Shown here: positions 1 to 8,449 of the stretch, in pieces
How positions within the stretch are numbered: the stretch's first letter is position 1
How the letters are laid out: each line of letters starts with the position of its first letter
Assembly: GCA_900551245.1 (NCBI GenBank)
Contig: URVC01000064.1
Coordinates: forward strand, 1-24,060
Length of the DNA: 24,060 nt
Direction: 5' to 3'
Origin: an uncultured bacterium
GTDB lineage: Bacteria; Verrucomicrobiota; Lentisphaeria; Victivallales; Victivallaceae
The notes under the pieces: model-generated
Database searches by the model: none
What the model was told of the DNA's origin: nothing
Seen by the model: only the letters and a program-made list of their open reading frames with translations
Program-made: the position numbers and the translations under genes

Positions 1-21
1 AAAACTGGAAAAAAGTTACAA

Positions 22-52
22 AAGTGGCTTGACAAAACCTAACATGGAAGGA
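22..52 (+). repeat. 31-bp leader repeat, copy 1 (inverted partner at 23829-23859)
   Basis: These 31 bases are identical to the reverse complement of 23829-23859. The core reads TGGCTTGACAAAACCTAACA and the element ends in GGAAGGA, which supplies the ribosome binding site of the following gene. It ends 9 bases before the chosen ATG at 62, exactly as the other copy ends 9 bases before its gene. Similarity continues more loosely upstream (GTTACAA here against GTCACAC there, preceded by A-rich sequence). The TTGACA hexamer at 29-34 cannot be a conventional -35 box for this gene, because the -10 would fall at the ribosome binding site. The role is unknown. Confidence 0.85.
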
Positions 53-61
53 GGTCGGACA

Positions 62-958
62 ATGGACAGTACACCGCTTGATTATAAGCGTATGAGCCCG
101 GAGGTCCGGGCGCGTCTCGACCGGCTGGTCCGCCGTCCGGTCATCATGGAGGCGCGGCACGTGTTCAAGACGTTCCCGACCTCCAGCGGCGGAGAGCACA
201 CGGTGCTGAAGGATATCTCCTTTCAGCTGCACAGCCGGGAGTTCCTGTCGATCATCGGCCCGTCCGGATGCGGCAAGTCGACGCTGATCCGCATCCTGGC
301 GGGGCTGGAGAGCGTCTCCGGCGGCGAGATCCTGCTGGATGGCCAGCCGGTCGTGAACCCGGGGGCGGAACGGGGCATGGTGTTTCAGAAATATACGCTC
401 TTCCCCTGGCTTTCGGTCTGCCGGAACGTCATGTTCGGGCTGGAGTCGATCGGCAAGGATCGCGATACCGCGGAGAACATCGCTCTGCAGTGGCTGGACA
501 TCATCGGGCTGAGCAAATATGCCGACTACTATCCCGGCCAGCTCTCCGGCGGGATGCAGCAGCGGGTGGCGATCGCCCGGGCGCTCGCGCCGCAGCCGCG
601 CGTTCTGCTGATGGATGAGCCGTTCGGCGCGCTCGACGCCCAGACCCGGACGCAGATGCAGAATTATCTGCTGGAGGTCTGGCGGAACATCGACATCACC
701 ATCATCTTCGTGACGCACGATCTGGATGAGGCGGTCTACCTCGCCGACCGGATTCTGGCGCTGAAAGCGAATCCGGGGGAGATCAACGAGGTCATTGAAG
801 TGCCGGTGGCGCGACCCCGCCGTTCCCGGATGATGCTCGAACCGGAGTTCCTCGCGACGCGGGAACACATCGACAAACTGATCCGTCCCGCCACGCAGCG
901 GGATGACAACTGTGAATTTAAAATCGTCAATATGGTCGGCGATAAAACGTTTCTTTAA
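62..958 (+). CDS. ABC transporter ATP-binding protein (NrtD/SsuB/TauB type), guanidine/urea-locus transporter
   Basis: This 298-residue protein is the cytoplasmic ATPase of an importer for small nitrogen compounds. Visible motifs are Walker A GPSGCGKS at residues 66-73, the Q-loop Gln at 109, the signature LSGGM at 161-165, Walker B VLLMDEP at 181-187 and the switch His at 219. The spacing and the FQKYTLFPWLSV stretch fit the nitrate/sulfonate/taurine class. I chose ATG 62 because GGAAGGAGG lies 7-8 bases upstream; TTG 29 and ATG 44 are in frame but lack a ribosome binding site. The 20-base gap to the next gene indicates an operon. ATPases of this class commonly accompany urea/guanidine carboxylase genes, so guanidine or urea is the inferred cargo. 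Permease and binding-protein genes are not visible and may lie upstream, beyond the window edge. Confidence 0.9.
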   Translation: MDSTPLDYKRMSPEVRARLDRLVRRPVIMEARHVFKTFPTSSGGEHTVLKDISFQLHSREFLSIIGPSGCGKSTLIRILAGLESVSGGEILLDGQPVVNPGAERGMVFQKYTLFPWLSVCRNVMFGLESIGKDRDTAENIALQWLDIIGLSKYADYYPGQLSGGMQQRVAIARALAPQPRVLLMDEPFGALDAQTRTQMQNYLLEVWRNIDITIIFVTHDLDEAVYLADRILALKANPGEINEVIEVPVARPRRSRMMLEPEFLATREHIDKLIRPATQRDDNCEFKIVNMVGDKTFL

Positions 959-978
959 AGCCAGCAGGAGGTGCTATT

Positions 979-1704
979 ATGAACAACGACATCACGGACC
1001 GGATCATCACGGAAAACATCATCGCGGGGGGGTGGAACTACTCCCGCATCATTCGTCGCGGCCAGGCGCTGCGCCTGACCGATATCGAAGGCGGCGGAAA
1101 CGTCTCCGCCATGTTCTACAATGCGGCCAACTTTTCAGAGCGCTTCAACCTCGGCGACACGCTGAAGATTCAGCATATCTGCCGTCTGACCCGGAACTGC
1201 TGCATCTATTCGGATATGGGGCGCATCCTCATGAGCGTTTCCGAAGACACCTGCGGGTGGCACGACATGCTCTGCGGCTGCGCTCACGCCGCTTTGATCG
1301 AGAAGAAGTTCGGCAAAAAGGAGTACCAGGAGGCCCACAACGATTTCTATCGCAACGGTTACGACTCTCTGCTGGTCGAACTCGGCAAGCACGGCATGAC
1401 CAAGCGGGACTTCACGGAGATCATCAACTTCTTCTCCAAGGTCGTCGTCGATGACACCGGCGCCATGAGCTTTGTCGAAAGCAATTCCAAACCGGGCAGT
1501 TACGTCGATCTCCGCGCGGAGATCGACACGCTGGTCATTCTCGACACCGGTATGCATCCGCTCAGCCCCGCGACGGAATATCCGCGCAAGCCGATCAAGG
1601 CGACGGTGTACCGCTGCGAACCCGGGAAGAAGGAGGATCCCTGCTTCACCTGGTGCCCGGAAAACGAACGCGGTTTTATTGCAACGGAACTCTATCTTGC
1701 GTGA
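979..1704 (+). CDS. Urea carboxylase-associated protein 1 (DUF1989); probable carboxyguanidine deiminase subunit
   Basis: This 241-residue DUF1989 protein resembles UAAP1: the GGWNYSRIIRRGQALRLTDI start, the SDMGRILMSVSEDTCGWHD core (Cys92, His95, Asp96), NFFSKVVVDD, and KPGSYVDLRAEID near the C-terminus. UAAP1 and UAAP2 were long of unknown role beside urea carboxylase. Published work on guanidine assimilation assigns the pair to carboxyguanidine deiminase, which turns carboxyguanidine into allophanate and ammonia. The ribosome binding site AGGAGG lies 8 bases before ATG 979. The protein has a longer C-terminal tail than its two paralogues, with CEPGKKEDPCFTWCPENE carrying three Cys; in other UAAP1 proteins this part is also variable. 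It is cytoplasmic with no signal peptide. Family assignment is firm; the substrate is inferred from known clusters. Confidence 0.85.
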   Translation: MNNDITDRIITENIIAGGWNYSRIIRRGQALRLTDIEGGGNVSAMFYNAANFSERFNLGDTLKIQHICRLTRNCCIYSDMGRILMSVSEDTCGWHDMLCGCAHAALIEKKFGKKEYQEAHNDFYRNGYDSLLVELGKHGMTKRDFTEIINFFSKVVVDDTGAMSFVESNSKPGSYVDLRAEIDTLVILDTGMHPLSPATEYPRKPIKATVYRCEPGKKEDPCFTWCPENERGFIATELYLA

Positions 1705-1713
1705 GGTGATGCC

Positions 1714-2358
1714 ATGGTTACTCAATATCTCGAAAGCAAGCGGAACGAAGCGGATGCGGTTTACGTCGAGACCGTCAAGGCCGGCGCCGGCTGGATGCAT
1801 ACTGTGAAAAAGGGACAGGTCCTGCGGATTGTCGACATCAACGGCAATCAGGCGGTGGACACCATTTTCTACAACGCCGACGACATCTACGAACGCTACA
1901 GCGTGCAGCAGACGGTTCAGGCGCAGAGAAACGCTCTCGTCGGTCTGGGGACCGAATTGCGTTCCAACGACGACAACGTGATGCTCAAGGTGGTCGCGGA
2001 CACCTGCGGCGACCATGACACCCTCGGCAGCGCCTGTTCCTGCGAAAGCAACATGATCCGGTACGGGTTCCACACCCGCTACATGCATGCGTGCCGGGAG
2101 ACCTTCCTGGCCAAACTGCTCGCGACGCCGGGGATGGACAAGCGCGACCAGGTCAACAATCTGAACTTCTTCATGTACGTTCCGCTCGACGCGGAGGGGC
2201 GGCTCAATTTCGCCGACGGCATCTCCTCACCCGGAAAGTACATCGAGCTGGAGGCCATGATGAACGTCATCGTGCTGGTTTCCAACTGTCCGCAGCTGAA
2301 CAATCCCTGCAACGGCTACGATCCGACTCCGGTCAAAATGATCATCTGGGATGAATGA
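1714..2358 (+). CDS. Urea carboxylase-associated protein 2 (DUF1989), copy 1; probable carboxyguanidine deiminase subunit
   Basis: This 214-residue UAAP2-type DUF1989 protein has KGQVLRIVDINGNQAVDT (residues 34-50), the DTCGDHDTLGSACS core (Cys98, His101, Cys108), FADGISSPGKYIELEAMMNV and the family's C-terminal NNPCNGYDPTP block. It is the expected partner of the UAAP1 product just upstream. The UAAP1 stop codon overlaps this gene's ribosome binding site (GAGGTGAT at 1703-1710), so translation is probably coupled. It aligns without gaps over the first 110 residues with the next gene, and about two thirds of residues are identical by eye, so the two are tandem duplicates. It has an extra Cys at 110 (SACSCES) that the second copy lacks. 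Either copy could pair with UAAP1. Confidence 0.88.
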   Translation: MVTQYLESKRNEADAVYVETVKAGAGWMHTVKKGQVLRIVDINGNQAVDTIFYNADDIYERYSVQQTVQAQRNALVGLGTELRSNDDNVMLKVVADTCGDHDTLGSACSCESNMIRYGFHTRYMHACRETFLAKLLATPGMDKRDQVNNLNFFMYVPLDAEGRLNFADGISSPGKYIELEAMMNVIVLVSNCPQLNNPCNGYDPTPVKMIIWDE

Positions 2359-2371
2359 CGGGGAGGTTGCC

Positions 2372-3022
2372 ATGAACGAGAAACTGCTGGATGTTCCGAG
2401 AGACCGCTCCCGTGCGGTCTATTCGGAGACCGTCAAGGCTGGCACCGGCTGGATGCACACCGTGAAGAAGGGGCAGATTCTGCGGATTGTCGATCTCTGC
2501 GGCAATCAGTCGGTTGACATGCTCCTCTACAACGCCCACGATCCGGCCGAGCGTTACAACGTGAACAACACTCTGGCCGCGCAGCGCAAGGCGCTGATCG
2601 AGTTGGGGACGGAGATCCGCTCCAACGACGACCGCGTCATGCTGCGGGTGGTGGCGGATACCTGCGGCGAGCACGATACGCTCGGCAGCGGCTGTTCCGC
2701 CGAAGGGAATGTGATCCGTTACACCGACCGGACCCGCTATATGCACAGCTGTCGCGACACCTTTGTTCGGAAGTTTCTGGAAACTCCCGGCATGAGCAAG
2801 CGCGACCAGACCTGCAATCTGAATTTTTTCACGAAGGTTCTGCTTGACGGGAACGGCCGTCTGGAGTTCGCCGACGGCATTTCCGGCGCGGGAAAGTATG
2901 TCGATCTGCTGGCGGAAATGGATGTGACGATCCTCGTCTCCAACTGTGCACAGCTGAACAATCCCTGCAACGATTACAATCCCACACCGGTCGAGATGAT
3001 CATCTGGGATCCTCAGGAGTAG
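2372..3022 (+). CDS. Urea carboxylase-associated protein 2 (DUF1989), tandem copy 2
   Basis: This 216-residue second UAAP2-type DUF1989 protein keeps the family core: DTCGEHDTLGSGCS with Cys98, His101 and Cys108, the YMHSCRDTF block, GISGAGKYVDLLAEMDV and NNPCNDYNPTP. ATG 2372 is preferred to in-frame ATG 2351 because GGGAGG at 2361-2366 precedes it and ATG 2351 lies inside the previous gene. Relative to copy 1 it has Ala for Cys at 110, Gly for Ser in the EGN/ESN motif, and Cys43 in DLCGNQ. Known guanidine clusters normally carry one UAAP1 and one UAAP2, so this is an extra subunit gene. The core residues are all present, so it is not an obvious decaying copy. It could be an alternative subunit with altered specificity or assembly. 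Confidence 0.88.
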   Translation: MNEKLLDVPRDRSRAVYSETVKAGTGWMHTVKKGQILRIVDLCGNQSVDMLLYNAHDPAERYNVNNTLAAQRKALIELGTEIRSNDDRVMLRVVADTCGEHDTLGSGCSAEGNVIRYTDRTRYMHSCRDTFVRKFLETPGMSKRDQTCNLNFFTKVLLDGNGRLEFADGISGAGKYVDLLAEMDVTILVSNCAQLNNPCNDYNPTPVEMIIWDPQE

Positions 3023-3025
3023 AAA

Positions 3026-6000
3026 ATGTTTACCAAGGTACTGGTTGCAAACCGCGGCGAGATCGCATGCCGCATCATACGAACCCTGAAGAAGATGGGG
3101 GTGGGGTCGGTCGCCGTGTATTCGGACCCGGATGCGACTGCCGCCCACGTCCTTCAGGCGGATGAGGCGGTGCGGGTCGGACCCGCCGCCGCCGCGGAGA
3201 GCTATTTGAATGTGGAGGCGATTCTGGACGCCGCCCGCCGGACCGGGGCGCAGGCGATTCACCCCGGCTACGGTTTTTTGAGTGAGAATGCCGCATTCGC
3301 CCGGCTCTGTGCGGAAAACGGGATCGAATTCATCGGCCCCACGCCGGAGCAGCTGGTCGACTTCGGTTTGAAACACAAGGCGCGCGAGCTCGCGGAACGT
3401 TGGCAGGTGCCGCTCGTTCCGGGGAGCGGACTTCTGGAAACTCCGGCGGCGGCGAAGGCCGCCGCCGCGCAAATCGGCTACCCGGTGATGCTCAAGAGCA
3501 CCGCCGGCGGCGGCATCGGAATGTGCATCTGCCGGAACGACGCCGAACTCGACGAGGGGTTTGAACGGATCGGGCGGCTGAGCCGCAACAACTTCAAGGA
3601 TTCCGGCCTCTTCGTCGAAAAGTACATTGAACGTGCCCGCCACGTCGAGGTGCAGATTTTCGGCGACGGCAAGGGGGGGATCGCCATCCTCGGTGAGCGG
3701 GACTGCTCCGTTCAGCGGCGCAACCAGAAGGTGATCGAAGAGACCCCTGCGCCGAATCTGCCGGAGGCGACCCGCCGGGCGCTTCACGACGCGGCCCGCC
3801 GTCTCGGCGAAGGGGTTGCCTACCGTTCCGCCGGAACGGTGGAGTTCATCTACGACAGCGAGGCGGACCGGTTCTATTTTCTCGAGGTCAATACGCGGCT
3901 TCAGGTGGAGCATGGCGTGACCGAGGCGGTGTTCGGCATCGACCTGGTCGAGTGGATGGTCCGGCTGGCGGCGGGAGAGCCCCCGTTCGAGCCCGGCCGT
4001 CAGTTTGTTCCGGAAGGGGCGGCGATGGAGTTCCGGGTCTATGCGGAGGATCCGGGCAAGAATTTCCAGCCCTCCAGCGGGCTGGTGACCCAGGCGCTCT
4101 TCCCGGCACAGACCCGGTGCGACACCTGGATCTCCACGGGGACGGAGGTCAGCGCCTTCTACGATCCGCTGCTGGCGAAGATCATCGTCAAGGGGGCGGA
4201 CCGGGCCGAAGTTCTCCGGCTGGCGGAGCGCGCTCTGGCGGAGACGAAGATCGCCGGTTTCGAAACCAATCTGCTGCTGTTGCGGGATGTTCTCGCCATG
4301 GAGCCGTTCCGTGAAGGGACGGCCGGAACCTGGCTGCTCAAACACTATCACTATGCGGCGCCGACGCTTGAAATTCTCGCGCCGGGTGCGCAGACCACCG
4401 TGCAGGATTATCCCGGCCGGCTCGGCTACTGGGCGGTCGGCGTTCCGCCGTCGGGGCCGATGGATGCGTTCAGCTTCCGGCTGGCCAACCGGATTGTCGG
4501 GAACGCCCCCGAGGCGCCCGGACTGGAGATGACGCTTTCCGGCGCATCGCTGCGTTTCAACACCGGGGCGGTTTTCGCGCTGACCGGCGGCGACTTCCCG
4601 GCGACGCTGAACGGCACATCGATTCCCCGGAACACGCCGTTGCACGCGGAAGCCGGTGATGTGCTGAAGATCGGTGTGACCCGCTGTGGCCAGCGCTGTT
4701 ATTTCGCCGTCGCAGGCGGAATCAACGTGCCGGAATATCTCGGCAGCCGTTCCACCTTCACGCTCGGTCGTTTCGGCGGCCACGGCGGGCGGGCGCTCGC
4801 CGCCGGCGATGTGCTCCACATCGGCGAATGGAAGGCGACGGAGCCGCTGCAGCCGTCGCCGGAGGCGCTGCCGAAGATCGGGAACACCTGGAACATCGCG
4901 GTTCTCTACGGGCCGCACGGCGCGCCGGACTATTTCACCGACGAGGACATCGAAGAGTTTTTCCGGGCCGAATGGGAGGTGCATTACAACTCCTCCCGCA
5001 CCGGTGTCCGCCTGGTCGGCCCCCGGCCGAAGTGGGCGCGTCCGGATGGCGGGGAGGCCGGTCTGCACCCCTCCAATCTGCATGACAACGCCTATGCGGT
5101 GGGCACGATCGACTTCACCGGTGACATGCCGGTGATTCTGGGCAAGGACGGGCCGAGTCTCGGCGGATTCGTCTGTCCGGCGACGATCATCACGGCGGAT
5201 CTCTGGAAGGTCGGCCAGCTCCGCAGCGGCGACAAGGTGAAGTTTGTTCCGGTCACGCCGGAGCAGGCGGCCGTGCTCCGGGAGGAGCTCGACGCGCTGC
5301 TGCAGAATCCGGACCGGAAGGATCTTGTTCTCGATGAACCGGTCGGAATCGTGCCGAAGTCGCCGATTCTGGCGGAGTTCCACCGCGAGGACCCCATGTC
5401 GCACATCGTCTGCCGTCAGGATGGCGACGCCTACTTCCTGCTGGAGTTCGGTCCGCCGGTCATCGATCTGCGTCTCCGGTTTACCGCGCATGCGTGGATG
5501 CTGAAACTTGAAGAGATGCACCTGCCGGCGATTCTGGACATCACGCCGGGAATCCGATCCATACAGATCCACTTCGATCCGGCGAAGATGAAGCAGGAAG
5601 AGTTGCTGGAGCTGATCGGCACTTTGGCGGAGAAGCTGAAGACGGAGACGATCAACTCCGTGCCGACCCGGACGGTCTACCTGCCGCTGAGCTGGGATGA
5701 TCCCGCGACGCGTCTGGCGATTCAGAAGTACGTCAGCACGGTGCGGCCGGATGCTCCGTGGTGCTGCCCGAACAACATCGAATTCATCCGGAGAATCAAC
5801 GGTCTCGATTCGGTCGAGGAGGTTGCGCAGATCGTCTTCGATGCGAACTACATCGTGATGGGGCTGGGCGACGTCTATCTCGGCGCTCCGGTGGCGACGC
5901 CGCTGGATCCGCGCCGTCGCCTGGTCACGACCAAGTACAATCCGGCGCGGACCTGGACCCCGGAAAACGCGGTCGGCATCGGCGGCGCCTACATGTGCGT

Positions 6001-6625
6001 CTACGGCATGGAGGGGCCCGGCGGATATCAGTTCGTGGGGCGGACGGTCCAGATGTGGAACCGCTTCAACGTAACGCCGGAGTTTGCGGAGGGCAAACCC
6101 TATCTGCTCCGGTTCTTCGACCAGGTCCGGTTCTTCCCGGTCGGTGCGGAGGAACTGCTGAACATCCGGCGCGACTTCATCGCGGGGAAATACCACCTCC
6201 GCATTGAGAACAGCATGTTCGACATCCGGGAGTATGAGAAGTTCCTGGAGGAGAACGCCGTCTCCATCGAGGCCTTCGAAACCCGGCGGAAGCGGGCGTT
6301 CGAAGAGGAGAAGGCGCGCTGGATCGCCAACGGCCAGCTCACGTTCGAAAGTCACACGATCGAAGCTGTCGCTCCCGCCGACGAGGCGGTGCTGCGGGAC
6401 GATGAGAGCGGGGTCTACTCGCCGGTCGCCGGCAGTCTCTGGAAGCTGAACGTCGCCGCGCCCGGCACGAAGGTCCGGGCCGGGGAGGTGCTGGCGGTTC
6501 TGGAGAGCATGAAGACGGAGATTCCGATCGCGGCGGAGAGCGACTGCGAGGTCACCCGCATCTTCTGCTCCGCGGGGATGGAAGTCAAGAGCGGACAGTG
6601 TCTGTTCGCTGTGAAAGAAAGTTGA
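3026..6625 (+). CDS. uca: Biotin-dependent urea/guanidine carboxylase
   Basis: This 1199-residue protein has the full architecture of bacterial urea carboxylase. An N-terminal biotin carboxylase with ATP-grasp domain (residues ~1-450) carries LKSTAGGGIGM and EVNTRLQVEHG with Glu287, Asn289 and Arg291. The carboxyltransferase halves follow: a KipA/AHS2-like region (~450-760) and a KipI/AHS1-like region (~790-1000). The C-terminal biotinyl domain has LESMKTEIP, with Lys1163 as the biotin site. It carboxylates urea to allophanate or guanidine to carboxyguanidine using ATP and bicarbonate. Linked UAAP genes favour guanidine, as published for several such enzymes. AGGAG at 3016-3020, inside the end of the preceding gene, gives a start 3 bases after that gene's stop. 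A biotin protein ligase would be needed and is not in the window. Confidence 0.93.
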   Translation: MFTKVLVANRGEIACRIIRTLKKMGVGSVAVYSDPDATAAHVLQADEAVRVGPAAAAESYLNVEAILDAARRTGAQAIHPGYGFLSENAAFARLCAENGIEFIGPTPEQLVDFGLKHKARELAERWQVPLVPGSGLLETPAAAKAAAAQIGYPVMLKSTAGGGIGMCICRNDAELDEGFERIGRLSRNNFKDSGLFVEKYIERARHVEVQIFGDGKGGIAILGERDCSVQRRNQKVIEETPAPNLPEATRRALHDAARRLGEGVAYRSAGTVEFIYDSEADRFYFLEVNTRLQVEHGVTEAVFGIDLVEWMVRLAAGEPPFEPGRQFVPEGAAMEFRVYAEDPGKNFQPSSGLVTQALFPAQTRCDTWISTGTEVSAFYDPLLAKIIVKGADRAEVLRLAERALAETKIAGFETNLLLLRDVLAMEPFREGTAGTWLLKHYHYAAPTLEILAPGAQTTVQDYPGRLGYWAVGVPPSGPMDAFSFRLANRIVGNAPEAPGLEMTLSGASLRFNTGAVFALTGGDFPATLNGTSIPRNTPLHAEAGDVLKIGVTRCGQRCYFAVAGGINVPEYLGSRSTFTLGRFGGHGGRALAAGDVLHIGEWKATEPLQPSPEALPKIGNTWNIAVLYGPHGAPDYFTDEDIEEFFRAEWEVHYNSSRTGVRLVGPRPKWARPDGGEAGLHPSNLHDNAYAVGTIDFTGDMPVILGKDGPSLGGFVCPATIITADLWKVGQLRSGDKVKFVPVTPEQAAVLREELDALLQNPDRKDLVLDEPVGIVPKSPILAEFHREDPMSHIVCRQDGDAYFLLEFGPPVIDLRLRFTAHAWMLKLEEMHLPAILDITPGIRSIQIHFDPAKMKQEELLELIGTLAEKLKTETINSVPTRTVYLPLSWDDPATRLAIQKYVSTVRPDAPWCCPNNIEFIRRINGLDSVEEVAQIVFDANYIVMGLGDVYLGAPVATPLDPRRRLVTTKYNPARTWTPENAVGIGGAYMCVYGMEGPGGYQFVGRTVQMWNRFNVTPEFAEGKPYLLRFFDQVRFFPVGAEELLNIRRDFIAGKYHLRIENSMFDIREYEKFLEENAVSIEAFETRRKRAFEEEKARWIANGQLTFESHTIEAVAPADEAVLRDDESGVYSPVAGSLWKLNVAAPGTKVRAGEVLAVLESMKTEIPIAAESDCEVTRIFCSAGMEVKSGQCLFAVKES

Positions 6626-6627
6626 AT

Positions 6628-6686
6628 GGAGGTTGCCCCGTGTCCCGGTTCTCCTGCCTTTCGGGGCACGGGGAGGCCTCCTTTTT
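6628..6686 (+). terminator. Terminator-like hairpin between carboxylase and allophanate hydrolase genes
   Basis: The 20-base arms 6628-6647 and 6662-6681 pair along their whole length with one mismatch and a few G-U pairs. The loop is 14 bases and TTTTT follows at 6682-6686. This is a textbook intrinsic terminator shape placed 2 bases after the carboxylase stop, yet the next gene (6703) continues the same pathway. It could cause partial termination that lowers downstream expression, act as an mRNA stability element, or end the operon so that 6703 uses another promoter. I see no convincing promoter between it and 6703. Confidence 0.75.
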
Positions 6687-6702
6687 CCGAAGAGGTGCAA
6701 GG

Positions 6703-8433
6703 ATGAACTGCGAATTGTCGATTGCCGCGCTTCTGCGCTCCTACCGGAACGGCACGGAGACGCCGCGCAGGGTTCTGACCGGACTGCTGCGCGCGTGCGC
6801 CGACGCGCCGGCCGGCATCTGGATCTCCCGGATCAGCGAGGAGCAGCTGGAGGGTTTTCTGGCGCGGCTGGAGAAGAGCTCGCCGGAAGCGCTTCCGCTG
6901 TACGGCATCCCGTTTGCCGTGAAGGACAACATCGATGTGGCGGGCCTGCCGACGACGGCGGCCTGTCCGGATTATCTCTACCGGCCGGAACGTTCCGCCC
7001 GGGTGGTGGAACTGCTGATCGAGGCCGGTGCGGTTCCGCTCGGCAAGACGAACATGGATCAGTTCGCCACCGGTCTGGTCGGCGTCCGTTCGCCGTACGG
7101 GGCGGCGCCGAACCGGCTGGCACCGGGATATGTCTCCGGCGGTTCGAGCAGCGGTTCTGCGGCGGCGCTGGCGTACGGGTTGTGCAGTTTCTCCCTCGGG
7201 ACCGACACCGCCGGGTCGGGCCGGGTGCCGGCGGCGTTCAATGAGCTGGTCGGCGTGAAACCGAGCCGCGGCGTGCTCAGCTGTCGCGGCGTGGTTCCGG
7301 CGTGTCGTTCGCTCGACTGCGTCTCCCTCTTCGCCCGGAATCTCGAAGATGCCGACATTCTGCTGAAGACGACGGCGCAGTTCGATCCGGAGGATGCCTA
7401 CAGCCGGGTGCTCCCGGAGCGTGCGCCGCTGCCGCTGCGCTGGAAGTTCGGCGTGCCGCGCGACGAGGATCTCGAATTCTTCGGCTGCACGGCGTATCAG
7501 GAGGCGTTTCAGCGCGCGGTAACGCGCATGGAGGATGCCGGCGGCGAGAAGGTGACAATCGACTTTTCGCCGTTCCTCGCGGCCGCGCGTCTGCTCTACG
7601 AGGGGCCGTGGGTGTTTGAGCGCTATGCGGCGGTCGGGGAGTTCATCGAGCGCCATCCGGAGTCGGTGCTCCCGGTCATCCGGTCGATCATCACGCCGTC
7701 GAAGACACCCCATCCGGCGGAGGTGTTCCGGGCGATGTACCGGCTGCAGGAGTGTCGTGCGGCCGCCGAGGCGCAGTTTGCGGGGGTGGATCTCCTCCTC
7801 ACGCCGACCGCCGGAACCATCTACCGCATCGACGAGGTCGAGGCGGATCCCATCCGGCTCAACAGCAACCTCGGATACTATACCAACTACATGAATCTGC
7901 TGGATTTCTCGGCGCTGGCGATTCCCGCGGGGAGGGCGGCTGGACTGCCGTTCGGAGTGACGCTGGTGGGGCGGGCGTTCGACGACCGCCTGCTTCTGGA
8001 GGCGGCGCGCCGTTTTCGCGGGGCGGAGCGTTATCCGATTGCCGTCTGCGGCGCGCACCTCGCCGGAATGGCGCTCCATTCCGAACTGGAGGCGCTCGGA
8101 GCCCGCTTTCTGGGAAGTGCGGAAACCGCTCCCCGTTACCGGATGTTCCTGCTGGAGAACGGCCCGCTGCCGAAACCGGCGCTGTTGCGGACCGGCAGGG
8201 AGGGGAGCTCGTTCTATGTGGAGCTCTACGATCTTACGGCGGAAGCGTTTGCCCGTTTTGTCGCTTCGATTCCTCCGCCGCTCGGACTGGGGGCGCTGGA
8301 GTTGAAGGACGGGCGCCGCGTTTCCGGCTTCATCGGGGAGGCGGCGGTCGCGGAGTGCGGTTGCGACATCTCGGAGTTTGCCGACTGGCGCGCCTGGGTT
8401 GCCGCGCAGGCAAAGAACGCACGCGGAATCTGA
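6703..8433 (+). CDS. atzF: Allophanate hydrolase (amidase-signature plus C-terminal AtzF domain)
   Basis: This 576-residue enzyme hydrolyses allophanate to two ammonia and two CO2, the last step of the urea carboxylase or guanidine route. The amidase-signature triad is visible: Lys74 in FAVKDNID, the cis-Ser in GGSSSGS (about Ser148) and the nucleophile Ser172 in GTDTAGSGR. The LLTPTAGTIYRIDEV stretch and the GYYTNYMNLLDFSALAIPAG block are typical of allophanate hydrolases. The C-terminal domain (~470-576, FYVELYDLTAEAFARFVASI through GFIGEA) is the second AtzF domain, which handles the N-carboxy intermediate, so the enzyme is full length. ATG 6703 is chosen for AGAGGTG upstream; earlier in-frame starts would run through the hairpin. 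It lies 77 bases after the carboxylase gene. Confidence 0.93.
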   Translation: MNCELSIAALLRSYRNGTETPRRVLTGLLRACADAPAGIWISRISEEQLEGFLARLEKSSPEALPLYGIPFAVKDNIDVAGLPTTAACPDYLYRPERSARVVELLIEAGAVPLGKTNMDQFATGLVGVRSPYGAAPNRLAPGYVSGGSSSGSAAALAYGLCSFSLGTDTAGSGRVPAAFNELVGVKPSRGVLSCRGVVPACRSLDCVSLFARNLEDADILLKTTAQFDPEDAYSRVLPERAPLPLRWKFGVPRDEDLEFFGCTAYQEAFQRAVTRMEDAGGEKVTIDFSPFLAAARLLYEGPWVFERYAAVGEFIERHPESVLPVIRSIITPSKTPHPAEVFRAMYRLQECRAAAEAQFAGVDLLLTPTAGTIYRIDEVEADPIRLNSNLGYYTNYMNLLDFSALAIPAGRAAGLPFGVTLVGRAFDDRLLLEAARRFRGAERYPIAVCGAHLAGMALHSELEALGARFLGSAETAPRYRMFLLENGPLPKPALLRTGREGSSFYVELYDLTAEAFARFVASIPPPLGLGALELKDGRRVSGFIGEAAVAECGCDISEFADWRAWVAAQAKNARGI

Positions 8434-8449
8434 AGGAAGGAGCGGTCCC

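Noticed and set aside
24..46. A sigma54-type promoter in the 31-bp repeat (TGGC ... )
   Set aside because: The TGGC is present but the matching GC element at the correct distance is missing, and the site would lie too close to the start codon.
1..61. Guanidine-I (ykkC) riboswitch before the carboxylase operon
   Set aside because: Only 61 bases are visible upstream and they show no such structure. The true operon start may be further left, so it can be neither confirmed nor excluded.
2342..6700. A very long minus-strand open frame (about 1450 codons) opposite the carboxylase genes
   Set aside because: Its translation is rich in Arg, Asp, Glu, His and Pro with no recognisable domain, and the opposite strand carries clear conserved enzymes. 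It is a shadow of GC-rich codon use.
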